A stretch of DNA of 64,000 bases from Chryseobacterium salivictor (GCF_004359195.1 NZ_CP037954.1:1178001-1242000), one strand, 5' to 3'; positions 40,110-48,716 are shown, counted from the stretch's first letter. Notes: generated by a model not told the origin, from the sequence alone. Numbers and translations: made by a program.

Positions 40110-42329
40110 ATGAAATTTAAATTTTTAGGGGCACTGGTCATATTTGCAATCACAGTTTCTGTGAATTCATTTGCTCAAGAGGTGCCAAAATACAGTTATA
40201 CCGAAGCTTTTAAACCATTTTTCTACCAGAATAATGGTACAGAAACCCGCTCGGCAAGTGGGCAACCAGGTCACCATTATTGGCAGAACAGCGCTGATTA
40301 TGTTTTGAATGCATCTTTAAATGAAGCGAAAAATGAAATTTCAGGATCTGCTGAAATTACTTATACGAACAATAGTTTTGATAATTTGAGTTTTCTTTGG
40401 CTGCAGCTGGATCAGAATTTATTTAAAAAAGATTCCCGTGGAAATGCCGTTATTCCCATGGCAGGAAGCAGAAACGGCGCACACGGTGAAGATCTCGACG
40501 GCGGTTACACTATAAAATCAGTGGAGATTCTTTCGGCAAATGGAAAGAAATTAAAAATAAATCCCACTTACACGATTTCAGATACCAGAATGCAGATTGA
40601 TCTTCCGCAGGATCTGAAAGCAAAAGGAGGGATGGTGAAGTTGATCATTCATTATTCTTTTGTTTCTCCGCGTTATGGTTCAGACAGAATGGGAGTTGAG
40701 GCTACGAAAAACGGTAATATATTCACGGTTGCACAATGGTTTCCAAGAATGTGTGTTTATGATGACCAGATGGGCTGGAATACTTTGCCGTATTTAGGAG
40801 CGGGCGAATTTTATCTGGAATACGGAAATATCACCGCAAATTTAACAGTTCCTTCCAATCATTATGTCGTGGCTTCCGGAGAATTATTAAATCCGAAAGA
40901 AGTTTATACCAACGATCAAAATAAAAAATGGGCGGATGCAGGAAACAGCGATAAAACGGTAATCATCCGTTCAGCAGCAGAAGTAAATTCCGCACCAAAA
41001 ACGGCAACTTCCACCAAAACCTGGAAATTTAAAATAGAAAACACCCGTGATTTTGCCTGGGCTTCGTCGCCTGCGTTTATTTTAGATGCTGCAAAAATTA
41101 ATTTACCAAGTGGGAAAAAATCTTTGGCAATTTCTGCGTATCCTGTGGAAAGTGACGGAAATGCAGCTTGGGGAAGATCGACCGAATATACCAAAACTTC
41201 CATCGAAAATTATTCAAAACGATGGTATGAATACACCTATCCGAATGCGGTAAATGTTGCAGGAAATGAAGGCGGAATGGAGTATCCGGGAATCGTATTC
41301 TGTCACATGGATTCCAAAGGTGCCGATTTATGGGGCGTTACCGATCATGAATTCGGTCATAACTGGTTTCCGATGATTGTCGGTTCCAACGAAAGACTCT
41401 ACGCCTGGATGGATGAGGGTTTGAATACATTCATCAATTCGGTTTCCGAAAAAGATTTTAATAATGGAGAATACTACCAGGCGAAACCTCTTCAGTCGAT
41501 GTCATCTGCTTTTTACAGTGAAAACATGGAGCCTGTAATGACGGCACCGGACAATTTGAAAGAAAGAAATCTTGGTTATTTAGGTTACTACAAACCAAGT
41601 GCAGGAATGCAAATGTTGCGTGAAAATATTTTGGGTGAAGAACGTTTTGATAAAGCCCTTCGCGAATATATCAGGAGATGGGCTTTTAAACATCCGACTC
41701 CGGATGATTTTTTCAGAACAGTCGAAAATGTTTCCGGCGAAGAGTTGAACTGGTTTTGGCGAGGTTGGTTTTTAAACAAATGGAAAATTGATCAGGCTGT
41801 AAAAAGTGCGAAATACATTAATGGTGATTTTACTAAAGGGGTAATTATTAAAATTGAAAACATCGGACAGTTGCCGATGCCGGTAAATATGGATATCACG
41901 TTTAAAGATGGAACTGTTCAGAATGTAAAACTGCCCGTAGAAATTTGGAAACGAAACTCAGAATGGTCTTTCGAAGTTCCGACGAAAAAGGAAATAGTTT
42001 CTGTTCAGCTGAATCCAAAAGGAAGTGTGCCAGATGCTAATCCCGCCGATAATATTTTAAAAATGGATAATAAACCGGCAGAAAAAATTTCTTTAACTGA
42101 TTATGAAGGAAGTTTTTCGAGCAAACAGATCCCTTTGAAAATAGTATTAAAGTCAGATGGAAATAATTTAACAGCCCAGGCAACCGGCCAAACTCCATTT
42201 CCATTAGCGTATGAAGGCGACAATAAATTCAGTTTTGAACTGGCAGGAATTGAGCTGGACTTCGCGAAAGACAAGAGAAGTTTCACCCTTATCCAAGGCG
42301 GGCAAAAATTTGAATTTACGAAAGAATAA
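40110..42329 (+). CDS. Secreted M1-family metallopeptidase
   Basis: 739 residues with a signal peptide (FLGALVIFAITVSVNSFAQ). The zinc site is H413-E-F-G-H417 and E436, exactly the HEXXH-x18-E spacing of gluzincins. The substrate-binding motif is GNEGGMEYPG in place of the usual GAMEN, as in the secreted Bacteroidota branch. An N-terminal beta domain (NEISGSAEITYTNNSFDNLSFLWLQL) and a C-terminal beta domain after residue 600 flank the catalytic core. Probably periplasmic or surface aminopeptidase. Monocistronic with a terminator. Confidence 0.95.
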   Translation: MKFKFLGALVIFAITVSVNSFAQEVPKYSYTEAFKPFFYQNNGTETRSASGQPGHHYWQNSADYVLNASLNEAKNEISGSAEITYTNNSFDNLSFLWLQLDQNLFKKDSRGNAVIPMAGSRNGAHGEDLDGGYTIKSVEILSANGKKLKINPTYTISDTRMQIDLPQDLKAKGGMVKLIIHYSFVSPRYGSDRMGVEATKNGNIFTVAQWFPRMCVYDDQMGWNTLPYLGAGEFYLEYGNITANLTVPSNHYVVASGELLNPKEVYTNDQNKKWADAGNSDKTVIIRSAAEVNSAPKTATSTKTWKFKIENTRDFAWASSPAFILDAAKINLPSGKKSLAISAYPVESDGNAAWGRSTEYTKTSIENYSKRWYEYTYPNAVNVAGNEGGMEYPGIVFCHMDSKGADLWGVTDHEFGHNWFPMIVGSNERLYAWMDEGLNTFINSVSEKDFNNGEYYQAKPLQSMSSAFYSENMEPVMTAPDNLKERNLGYLGYYKPSAGMQMLRENILGEERFDKALREYIRRWAFKHPTPDDFFRTVENVSGEELNWFWRGWFLNKWKIDQAVKSAKYINGDFTKGVIIKIENIGQLPMPVNMDITFKDGTVQNVKLPVEIWKRNSEWSFEVPTKKEIVSVQLNPKGSVPDANPADNILKMDNKPAEKISLTDYEGSFSSKQIPLKIVLKSDGNNLTAQATGQTPFPLAYEGDNKFSFELAGIELDFAKDKRSFTLIQGGQKFEFTKE

Positions 42330-42353
42330 AAAGTTATAATTTTTCAATAACTG

Positions 42354-42395
42354 AAAACCGTCCTGCGAATTTTTTTGTGGGACGGTTTTTTTGTT
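42354..42395 (+). terminator. Terminator of the M1 peptidase gene
   Basis: AAACCGTCC pairs with GGGACGGTTT across a 16-nt loop and is followed by a T run. Confidence 0.8.
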
Positions 42396-42770
42396 TCTCT
42401 GGATCAGTATCAAAACTTGGGGACTAAGCAAAAATTTTGGATAATCTGAAAATGATACAGTCCTTAGTCAGCAATCGGATTTCTGTGCGGGAGCTAAAAA
42501 GATATTGGAGCTTCGCAAACTATACCCATTTCTCCACATAACCAAAGTGTACTCATCCCCATACCAACCCCTGGCTTATGCTGACTGTATGCTGACTCTT
42601 ATCATTGATTCAGGATGTGAATATCGGTATTCGGAGAATAATTGAAGGTCTGGCTCCTCTTTATTGGTTGTTTAGATCAGCAGGAATTTAAGAAGTTAAC
42701 ATTCTTCAAAATTAAATATTTATATCTTTCTCCCCAAGTTTTTGTTGTTTCTCTTTCAGGCTATTACTCC
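42396..42770. other. Intergenic, no gene seen
   Basis: About 375 bases of mixed composition, richer in G+C than most gaps here. No frame has a credible start and no repeat family of this window occurs in it. It could be decayed sequence. Confidence 0.4.
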
Positions 42771-42803
42771 AAAAAATAACGCTCTGATTTCTCAGAGCGT
42801 TAT
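42771..42803 (-). terminator. Terminator of tRNA-Gln
   Basis: AACGCTCTGA and TCAGAGCGTT form a perfect stem; on the minus strand it ends in a T run, just beyond the tRNA 3' end. Confidence 0.88.
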
Positions 42804-42814
42804 ATCAAAATTTG

Positions 42815-42885
42815 TAGACCCACAGGGATTCGAACCCCAACTGGCGGTACCAAAAACCGAAGTGCTACCGTTACACCATGGGTCT
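42815..42885 (-). tRNA. tRNA-Gln (anticodon TTG)
   Basis: 71 nt, no encoded CCA. The acceptor stem is AGACCCA/TGGGTCT, the T loop is GTTCGAATC and the anticodon loop is TTTTGGT with TTG. The first pair of the anticodon stem is a T-C mismatch by my folding. It is followed by its own terminator. Confidence 0.93.
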
Positions 42886-43006
42886 GTCTTTATTTTGGTG
42901 GTGCAAATCTAGAAAAATTTTTCTTATCGAACAATTATTTTTCAAAAACTTTTTAAAAAAGTGAACTTTATTTTTTTTTAGGCATTTTTTTCAAATTTTA
43001 AATTCG

Positions 43007-43014
43007 TATTTTTG
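43007..43014 (+). promoter_or_regulatory. -7 box of recA
   Basis: TATTTTTG, 17 nt before the ATG. No -33 TTG is evident and I see no LexA-type operator. Confidence 0.45.
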
Positions 43015-43031
43015 AAAAAATAATTTTACAA

Positions 43032-44039
43032 ATGAGCAGTATCGAAGATAAGAAAAAAGCACTGGCTTTGGTGCTTGAGAAACTAGATAAAACCTACGGA
43101 AAAGGAACCGTGATGACTTTGGGAGACGCTTCCGCGGATACTTCTATTGAAGTGATCCCCTCTGGTTCATTAGGATTGGATTTAGCTTTAGGAGTGGGCG
43201 GTTACCCGAGAGGAAGAGTCATTGAAATTTATGGCCCTGAATCTTCCGGTAAAACCACCTTAACTTTACACGCCATTGCAGAAGCACAAAAATTGGGAGG
43301 CATCGCCGCATTTATTGATGCAGAGCACGCCTTCGACCGTCATTACGCATCGAAGTTGGGAATTAACTTAGATGATCTTATTATTTCACAACCGGATAAT
43401 GGGGAACAGGCGTTGGAAATTGCGGATAATTTAATCCGTTCCGGCGCTGTAGATATCGTAGTGATCGATTCTGTAGCAGCCTTGACGCCAAAAGCGGAAA
43501 TTGAGGGTGAAATGGGAGATTCTAAAATGGGTCTTCACGCAAGATTGATGTCACAGGCTTTAAGAAAGTTAACAGGAACGATTTCCAAAACAAAATGTAC
43601 CGTAATCTTCATTAACCAGTTGAGAGAGAAAATTGGAGTGATGTTCGGAAACCCTGAAACCACCACAGGTGGAAATGCATTGAAGTTTTATGCATCCGTA
43701 AGGATTGATATTAGAAAAGCAAGTGCGCCGATTAAAACAGGTGATGAAGCGGTTGGAAGCCGTGTGAAAGTGAAGATTGTGAAAAATAAAGTAGCACCTC
43801 CATTCAAAATTGCTGAATTCGATATTATGTATGGTGAAGGAGTTTCTAAAACCGGTGAGATTTTGGATGCGTCAGTGGAGATGGGAATTGTGAAGAAAAG
43901 CGGATCCTGGTTCAGCTATGGTGATACCAAATTAGGTCAGGGACGTGATGCCGTAAGAGATATGCTGAAAGACAATCCTGAACTTGCAGAGGAACTGGAA
44001 GGAAAAATCCGGGAGGAGATTAAAAATAAGAAAGGTTAG
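43032..44039 (+). CDS. recA: Recombinase RecA
   Basis: 335 residues. Forms filaments on single-stranded DNA for recombination and repair. Walker A is GPESSGKTT, Walker B is [12 protein letters not shown], the DNA-binding loop L1 is [19 protein letters not shown] and L2 is [20 protein letters not shown]. The short acidic C-terminus ([18 protein letters not shown]) is typical. No intein. A 7-nt repeat tract starts directly at the stop codon, followed by a terminator. Confidence 0.98.
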   Translation: MSSIEDKKKALALVLEKLDKTYGKGTVMTLGDASADTSIEVIPSGSLGLDLALGVGGYPRGRVIEIYGPESSGKTTLTLHAIAEAQKLGGIAAFIDAEHAFDRHYASKLGINLDDLIISQPDNGEQALEIADNLIRSGAVDIVVIDSVAALTPKAEIEGEMGDSKMGLHARLMSQALRKLTGTISKTKCTVIFINQLREKIGVMFGNPETTTGGNALKFYASVRIDIRKASAPIKTGDEAVGSRVKVKIVKNKVAPPFKIAEFDIMYGEGVSKTGEILDASVEMGIVKKSGSWFSYGDTKLGQGRDAVRDMLKDNPELAEELEGKIREEIKNKKG

Positions 44040-44088
44040 TTAGACTTCAGACGGTAGACTAATAGAGGAAAGACAATAGATAATAGAC
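44040..44088. repeat. Phased 7-nt repeat tract after recA
   Basis: Seven consecutive heptads: TTAGACT, TCAGACG, GTAGACT, AATAGAG, GAAAGAC, AATAGAT, AATAGAC. The copies vary but the 7-nt period is kept. Confidence 0.8.
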
Positions 44089-44107
44089 CCCGAATCTTTC
44101 GATGATT

Positions 44108-44136
44108 AAAGACAGCAATTTTTGCTGTCTTTTTTG
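44108..44136 (+). terminator. Terminator of recA
   Basis: AAAGACAGCAA pairs with TTGCTGTCTTT around TTTT or fewer loop bases, then a T run. Confidence 0.9.
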
Positions 44137-44271
44137 TGAATGTGAACAACGGAATAATTGTGTGAAAATTATTTTCTTCAATAGAGGCGGGCTTTAGCTA
44201 AAATTTATTCCAAGATTTTTTTAAATTTTTGGTAATTTTTTTTAAATCCTTTCTTCTTAATGAAATCCCGC

Positions 44272-44360
44272 GCTGCAATAGGGATAGAAACGTAAACCCC
44301 GCAGAAAGCGTGGGGAAAGAAATGGCTCGAGGAGTTGCAGTGGATAGCCCGACCCGAGCG
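44272..44360 (+). ncRNA. Candidate structured RNA element, copy B
   Basis: Box 1 GGGATAGAAACG (44281-44292) and box 2 GGATAGCCCGACCCGA (44342-44357) match those of the element at 25593-25678. Between them a hairpin pairs CCCCGC with GCGTGGGG (44297-44315). An outer stem pairs CTGCAA (44273-44278) with TTGCAG (44335-44340). The stretch to 44392 is also G-rich and may fold (GGCGAGGGGATTGCCC). It lies between recA and htpG, both on the same strand. Confidence 0.55.
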
Positions 44361-44383
44361 GTGGGAAAGCTTTGGCGAGGGGA

Positions 44384-44416
44384 TTGCCCAAAAAAAATTG
44401 ACAATGTGTCACTTTG
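44384..44416 (+). promoter_or_regulatory. Putative htpG promoter with TGACA-N3-TGTCA operator
   Basis: A perfect inverted repeat, TGACA-ATG-TGTCA, lies at 44399-44411. It overlaps a near-consensus -7 box TCACTTTG (44409-44416), with a TTG at 44384-44386 at a 22-nt spacing. It is not the CIRCE/HrcA sequence. A stress-related regulator is plausible but unproven. Confidence 0.45.
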
Positions 44417-44471
44417 AGGAGATTGGTGTTTTTTTTGAGACCTGAACTGCATAATTTAAAAATCAATTAAC

Positions 44472-46364
44472 ATGACAAAAGGAAATATTAATGTATCGGT
44501 GGAAAATATTTTTCCCTTAATTAAAAAGTTTTTGTACAGCGATCACGAAATATTTTTACGTGAACTGATTTCTAATGCGACGGATGCGACCTTAAAACTG
44601 AAACATCTGACAAGTATTGGTGAAATTAAAACCGATTACGGACAACCGAAAATCGAAGTTAAAATTGATAAAGAAGCAAAAACACTCCGCATTATCGATC
44701 AGGGAATTGGGATGACCGCGGAGGAAGTTGAGAAATACATCAACCAGGTCGCTTTTTCGGGTGCTGAAGAATTTTTGGAAAAGTATAAAGATTCAGCGAA
44801 AGATTCGGGAATTATCGGTCATTTTGGTCTTGGATTTTACTCTGCATTTATGGTCGCAGAAAAAGTAGAAATCGTTACCAAATCCTACAAAGAAGAACCG
44901 GCGGTTCGTTGGATTTGCGACGGAAGTCCGCAATTTACTTTAGAAGAAGCGACTGATAAAACCGACAGAGGAACGGAAATCATTCTTCACATTGCTGATG
45001 ATTCTACCGAGTTTTTAGAAGAGTCCAGAATCCGTGAACTGTTATTGAAGTATAACAAATTTATGCCTGTTCCGATTAAATTTGGAACGAGAAAAGAAAC
45101 TTTGCCTTTGCCGGAAGGTGCTGCGGAAGACGCAAAACCAGAAACGGTAGAAGTCGATAATATCATCAATAATCCAACTCCCGCCTGGACCAAAGCGCCA
45201 AGCGAACTGAGTGACGCGGATTACAAAGAATTCTACCACGAGCTGTATCCAATGCAGTTTGAGGAGCCTTTGTTTAATATTCATTTGAATGTTGATTATC
45301 CGTTTAATTTAACAGGAATTCTTTATTTTCCGAAATTAACCAACGGTTTAAATATTGAGAAAGATAAAATTCAGTTATACCAAAATCAGGTTTATGTAAC
45401 TGATGAGGTGAAAGGAATTGTACCTGATTTTTTAATGCTGTTGCGCGGGGTCATCGATTCTCCGGATATTCCGTTGAACGTTTCCCGTTCTTATTTGCAG
45501 GCCGACGGTGCGGTGAAGAAAATTTCTTCGTATATCACCAAAAAAGTAGCCGACAAAATGGTTTCTTTATTTAATGAAAACCGCGAAGATTACGAGAAAA
45601 AATGGAACGACATCAAAATCGTGATCGAATATGGAATGATTTCCGAAGATAAATTCTTTGATAAGTCCGACAAGTTTGCGCTGTATCCAACAACCGACGG
45701 AAAATATTATCTGTGGTCTGAACTGGAAGAAAAAGTAAAACCAATGCAAACGGATAAAGATGGAAACTTCGTTATTTTGTATGCGACAAATGCTGATGAA
45801 CAGCATGGTTACATTCAGTCTGCAAACGATAAGGGTTATGAAGTGTTGCTTTTGGATTCGCCGATTGTTCCGCATTTGATTCAGAAATTAGAGCAGTCGA
45901 AAGACAAAATTTCTTTTGCGAGGGTTGATGCGGATCACATCAATAATTTAATTAAAAAAGAAGATGCCGCAATTTCCAAATTGAATGAAACTGAAAAAGA
46001 ATCTTTGAAGAAAAACATCGAAGAAGCCGTAAACGACAAGAAATTCTCTGTTCAGGTGGAAGATTTGGACAGCTCGGAAGCTCCGTTTTTAATTACACAA
46101 CCGGAATTCATGCGCAGAATGAAAGACATGCAGGCGACCGGCGGTGGCGGAATGTTCGGAATGAGCGGTTTCCCCGAAATGTATAATTTAGTCGTGAATT
46201 CCAACAGTGAATTGGCTTCTGAAATTTTAAAAATTGATGATGCAGAGGACAAGAATTCTAAGATCAAATACGCTTTAGACCTGGCGAAACTGTCTCAGAA
46301 TTTATTGAAAGGAAAAGATCTGACTGATTTTATCCAGAGAAGTTATCAGCAGTTGAGTAAATAG
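44472..46364 (+). CDS. htpG: Hsp90-family chaperone HtpG
   Basis: 630 residues. The N-terminal ATPase domain has the GHKL motifs: ELISNATDATLK, IIDQGIGMT and GHFGLGFYSAFMVA. The middle domain has NVSRSYLQADGAVKKI (catalytic Arg loop), and the dimerisation domain ends with LLKGKDLTDFIQRSYQQLSK. A short charged insertion around EGAAEDAKPETVEVDN follows the ATPase domain. Upstream is a candidate operator; downstream is a terminator. Confidence 0.97.
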   Translation: MTKGNINVSVENIFPLIKKFLYSDHEIFLRELISNATDATLKLKHLTSIGEIKTDYGQPKIEVKIDKEAKTLRIIDQGIGMTAEEVEKYINQVAFSGAEEFLEKYKDSAKDSGIIGHFGLGFYSAFMVAEKVEIVTKSYKEEPAVRWICDGSPQFTLEEATDKTDRGTEIILHIADDSTEFLEESRIRELLLKYNKFMPVPIKFGTRKETLPLPEGAAEDAKPETVEVDNIINNPTPAWTKAPSELSDADYKEFYHELYPMQFEEPLFNIHLNVDYPFNLTGILYFPKLTNGLNIEKDKIQLYQNQVYVTDEVKGIVPDFLMLLRGVIDSPDIPLNVSRSYLQADGAVKKISSYITKKVADKMVSLFNENREDYEKKWNDIKIVIEYGMISEDKFFDKSDKFALYPTTDGKYYLWSELEEKVKPMQTDKDGNFVILYATNADEQHGYIQSANDKGYEVLLLDSPIVPHLIQKLEQSKDKISFARVDADHINNLIKKEDAAISKLNETEKESLKKNIEEAVNDKKFSVQVEDLDSSEAPFLITQPEFMRRMKDMQATGGGGMFGMSGFPEMYNLVVNSNSELASEILKIDDAEDKNSKIKYALDLAKLSQNLLKGKDLTDFIQRSYQQLSK

Positions 46365-46398
46365 AATTAAAGAATAAAGAACAAAGAGAAAAGACTTC
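46363..46398. repeat. Phased 7-nt repeat tract after htpG
   Basis: AGAATTA, AGAATAA, AGAACAA, AGAGAAA and AGACTTC follow one another in a 7-nt phase with one extra base. The tract begins at the htpG stop codon. Confidence 0.7.
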
Positions 46399-46423
46399 AA
46401 AGTTGTATTCTTTGTGAGAAAAT

Positions 46424-46461
46424 AAAACCTTGTTGAGCGTAATCTTGACAAGGTTTTTTTG
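46424..46461 (+). terminator. Terminator of htpG
   Basis: AACCTTGT pairs with ACAAGGTT around a 14-nt loop, followed by seven T. Confidence 0.8.
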
Positions 46462-46472
46462 TTTATTTAAAA

Positions 46473-46778
46473 TTAAAGTTCGTCCAAAGGATTCCAAAAC
46501 AGTTTTTTAAAATTCTGAATTTTTCCGTCTTTCACTCCGACGCCTTCACTTTTTAATTTCCCTGCAAAATCCCGAATACAGCTTCCCGTAATTCTTCCCG
46601 ATGCATTACAAACCCGATGTGCAGGGAAGTCTTCATTATAATTGCGCAAAGCATTTCCGACATGTCTGGCGTGATTCGGATAGCCGACCGCTTTGGCAAT
46701 CGCGCCATAACTGGTCACTCTTCCTTTGGGAATCATGTTGATGATTTCGAAAACCTGTTTGTTGAATAAGTTATTCAT
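46473..46778 (-). CDS. Alkyltransferase-like (ATL) DNA-damage protein
   Basis: 101 residues, matching the C-terminal domain of O6-alkylguanine-DNA alkyltransferase: IPKGRVTSYGAIAKAVGYP, then HARHVGNALRN (DNA-minor-groove Arg finger). The active-site PCHR is changed to PAHR at 52-55, so the alkyl-acceptor cysteine is Ala. ATL proteins bind alkylguanine without repairing it and mark it for nucleotide excision repair. This family reading is well established; the role here is inferred. The gene is alone. Confidence 0.9.
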   Translation of the reverse strand: MNNLFNKQVFEIINMIPKGRVTSYGAIAKAVGYPNHARHVGNALRNYNEDFPAHRVCNASGRITGSCIRDFAGKLKSEGVGVKDGKIQNFKKLFWNPLDEL

Positions 46779-46817
46779 GAGATAAAGTTAGGATTTTATT
46801 CCAATATCATTTATAGA

Positions 46818-46837
46818 AAATCTGTGTAATCTGTGCA
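46818..46837. repeat. Half copy of the CACAGATT repeat
   Basis: AAATCTGTG followed by TAATCTGTGC matches one arm of the inverted repeat at 38953-39022; the other arm is missing. Confidence 0.55.
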
Positions 46838-46926
46838 GTAATCTTACAGTCAATTACTTTTTAAAAACGCTCGCAAAACAGATTTGTAAAAAGTGCAATA
46901 ACAATCTCCGCACTTAGCAAAAACAA

Positions 46927-46958
46927 AAAAATCGCCCCAAAAATTTGAGGCGATTATA
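46927..46958 (-). terminator. Terminator of the deoxyhypusine synthase-like gene
   Basis: On the minus strand ATCGCCTCAAA pairs with TTGGGGCGAT and is followed by seven T. Confidence 0.8.
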
Positions 46959-46964
46959 TCTTTA

Positions 46965-46997
46965 AGCGCTGGTAGAGCTCCGAGCTCTAACAGCGCT
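46965..46997. repeat. Palindrome, AGCGCT type, copy 1
   Basis: AGCGCTGGTAGAGCTC pairs with GAGCTCTAACAGCGCT with one mismatched pair at the centre of each arm. It lies between the terminator and the stop codon of the next gene. Confidence 0.8.
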
Positions 46998-47008
46998 ATA
47001 AACTTATC

Positions 47009-47983
47009 TTAAGAATTCTCCAAAATATAAGAGAACATCAGTGGTGCACAAATGGTTGCATCACTTTCAACGATAAACTTCGGTGTAGTAATATCCAGTT
47101 TTCCCCAAGTGATTTTCTCATTGGGAACTGCTCCGGAATACGAACCGTAAGAAGTCGTTGAATCAGAAATCTGGCAGAAATACGACCAGAACGGCGTATC
47201 CGTCATTTCCATATCCTGATACAACATTGGAACCACACAAATAGGGAAATCACCGGCGATTCCACCACCAACCTGGAAGAAACCAACGCCTTTTCCACCT
47301 GAATTTTTAGGGTACCAATCTGCCAGATACATCATGTATTCAATACCGGATTTCACGGTAGAAGGTTTTAATTCACCTTTGATACAATAACTTGAGAAGA
47401 TATTTCCCATGGTAGAATCTTCCCAACCTGGAACCACAATCGGTAAGTTTTTCTCAGCCGCAGCAATCATCCAGGAGTTCTCTCTTGGGATTTCGTAATA
47501 CTGCTCCAAAACTCCTGACAGAATCATTTTGTACATGTATTCGTGCGGGAAAAATCGCTCTCCTTTCGCTTCCGCATCTTTCCAGATTTTCACAATATGT
47601 TCCTGCAATCTACGGAATGCTTCTTCCTCAGGAATACAGGTGTCTGTAACACGATTCAAACCTTTCTCCATCAAATCCCATTCTTCCTGCGGCGTCAGAT
47701 CACGGTAATTCGGTACGCGCTTGTAATGAGAATGTGCTACCAGATTCATTAAATCTTCCTCTAAATTTGCACCCGTACATGAAATAATATGTACTTTATC
47801 CTGACGGATCATTTCTGCTAAAATTTTTCCAATTTCTGCTGTGGACATTGCTCCAGCCAGGGTAATCATCATTTTTCCGCCATCTTTCAAATGGGCAACA
47901 TATCCTTTTGAAGCATCTACCAAAGCTGCAGAATTAAAATGCAGGTAATATTTTTCGATAAATTCCGTAATCGGTTTACTCAT
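47009..47983 (-). CDS. Deoxyhypusine synthase-family protein
   Basis: 324 residues. It matches eukaryotic/archaeal deoxyhypusine synthase: MITLAGAMSTAEIGKILAEMIRQ, ISCTGANLEEDL and GGGIAGDFPICVVPML (NAD-binding region). The catalytic lysine is K295 in TWGKLDI, equivalent to the SWGKI lysine of the human enzyme. Bacteria lack eIF5A, so the substrate is not that protein. Bacterial homologues are proposed to make homospermidine or related polyamines; this is family knowledge, not visible here. It has its own promoter and terminator. Confidence 0.9.
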   Translation of the reverse strand: MSKPITEFIEKYYLHFNSAALVDASKGYVAHLKDGGKMMITLAGAMSTAEIGKILAEMIRQDKVHIISCTGANLEEDLMNLVAHSHYKRVPNYRDLTPQEEWDLMEKGLNRVTDTCIPEEEAFRRLQEHIVKIWKDAEAKGERFFPHEYMYKMILSGVLEQYYEIPRENSWMIAAAEKNLPIVVPGWEDSTMGNIFSSYCIKGELKPSTVKSGIEYMMYLADWYPKNSGGKGVGFFQVGGGIAGDFPICVVPMLYQDMEMTDTPFWSYFCQISDSTTSYGSYSGAVPNEKITWGKLDITTPKFIVESDATICAPLMFSYILENS

Positions 47984-47999
47984 AATTTTTTGATTTCAG

Positions 48000-48007
48000 C
48001 AAAGATA
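48000..48007 (-). promoter_or_regulatory. -7 box of the deoxyhypusine synthase-like gene
   Basis: TATCTTTG on the minus strand, 16 nt before the start codon. Confidence 0.55.
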
Positions 48008-48320
48008 ATCAATTTTAAGAATTCTTTCAGGAACAGCGATATTTTGCTGTTTTCAAAACCCGGCCCGTTTTAAGTTGCACTTGTTAAGTCGGTGCTGGCT
48101 CACAATTCATTTCGAAATTTTCACTGCAAAATGAGGAACGGGTTTCGGCGATTCAAATTAAAAATATAATTAAATGAGTCAATCGGGGCTAAGATAAAGC
48201 GAGGTTCATCATCACAGAGGTTATTTGAAGATGGAGAAAATTAAAATAGTAAAAGCTGAAAACCCTCTGAAGGCAGGAAATATTGTAAGGTTGTTATCAT
48301 TAATCATACAACGGTTTTAA
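48008..48320. other. Intergenic, inverted-repeat remnants, no firm gene
   Basis: AACAGC/GCTGTT forms a small hairpin at about 48032-48051, and AAACCCG (near 48056) is complementary to CGGGTTT (near 48140). A 29-codon frame (48231-48320) ends at the arfB stop but has no supporting signal. Confidence 0.4.
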
Positions 48321-48716
48321 CTATTCGCCTTTCAACCTGCGGTTTTCCTTCTTCTCGGAAAGCTGTTTCTTGGCTTTGATTCTTTTCTCAATTTTGGCTC
48401 GGGAAGGTTTCGTTGCCTTTCGGGATTTGGGAATGAACAACGATTTTTTGACTATTTCTAAAATCCTCTCCGTTGCGATTTTTTTATTTTGGAGCTGAGT
48501 CCGGCTTTCAGAAACCGTAAGCTGCAGTATTCCTTCACTGTTGATACGGTTTTTGAGTTTATTGAAGATCATTTCTTTTGCTTCAATCGAAAAACAGTCA
48601 CTTTCCGCTACATTCCACATCACGGTGACCGAAGTTTCTACTTTGTTCACGTTTTGACCGCCAGCGCCACTGCTGCGGGAAGTTTTATAAGTGAGTTCTT
48701 TGGTAAAATCTTTCAT
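48321..48716 (-). CDS. arfB: Ribosome rescue hydrolase ArfB
   Basis: 131 residues. The GGQ motif (G19-G20-Q21 in SSGAGGQNVNKVET) hydrolyses peptidyl-tRNA on stalled ribosomes. The basic C-terminal tail (KSRKATKPSRAKIEKRIKAK) is the part that enters the empty mRNA channel and distinguishes ArfB from release factors. Full length. It is followed by no clear terminator. Confidence 0.95.
   Translation of the reverse strand: MKDFTKELTYKTSRSSGAGGQNVNKVETSVTVMWNVAESDCFSIEAKEMIFNKLKNRINSEGILQLTVSESRTQLQNKKIATERILEIVKKSLFIPKSRKATKPSRAKIEKRIKAKKQLSEKKENRRLKGE

Noticed and set aside
42815..42885. Repeat or attachment site at tRNA-Gln
   Set aside because: I looked for a second copy of the tRNA 3' end nearby as a sign of integration and found none in the window.
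48231..48320. Small plus-strand ORF of 29 codons (MEKIKIVKAENPLKAGNIVR at its start)
   Set aside because: It has a clean ATG and stop but no promoter box, no known motif and overlaps the 3' side of arfB; too weak to call as a gene.
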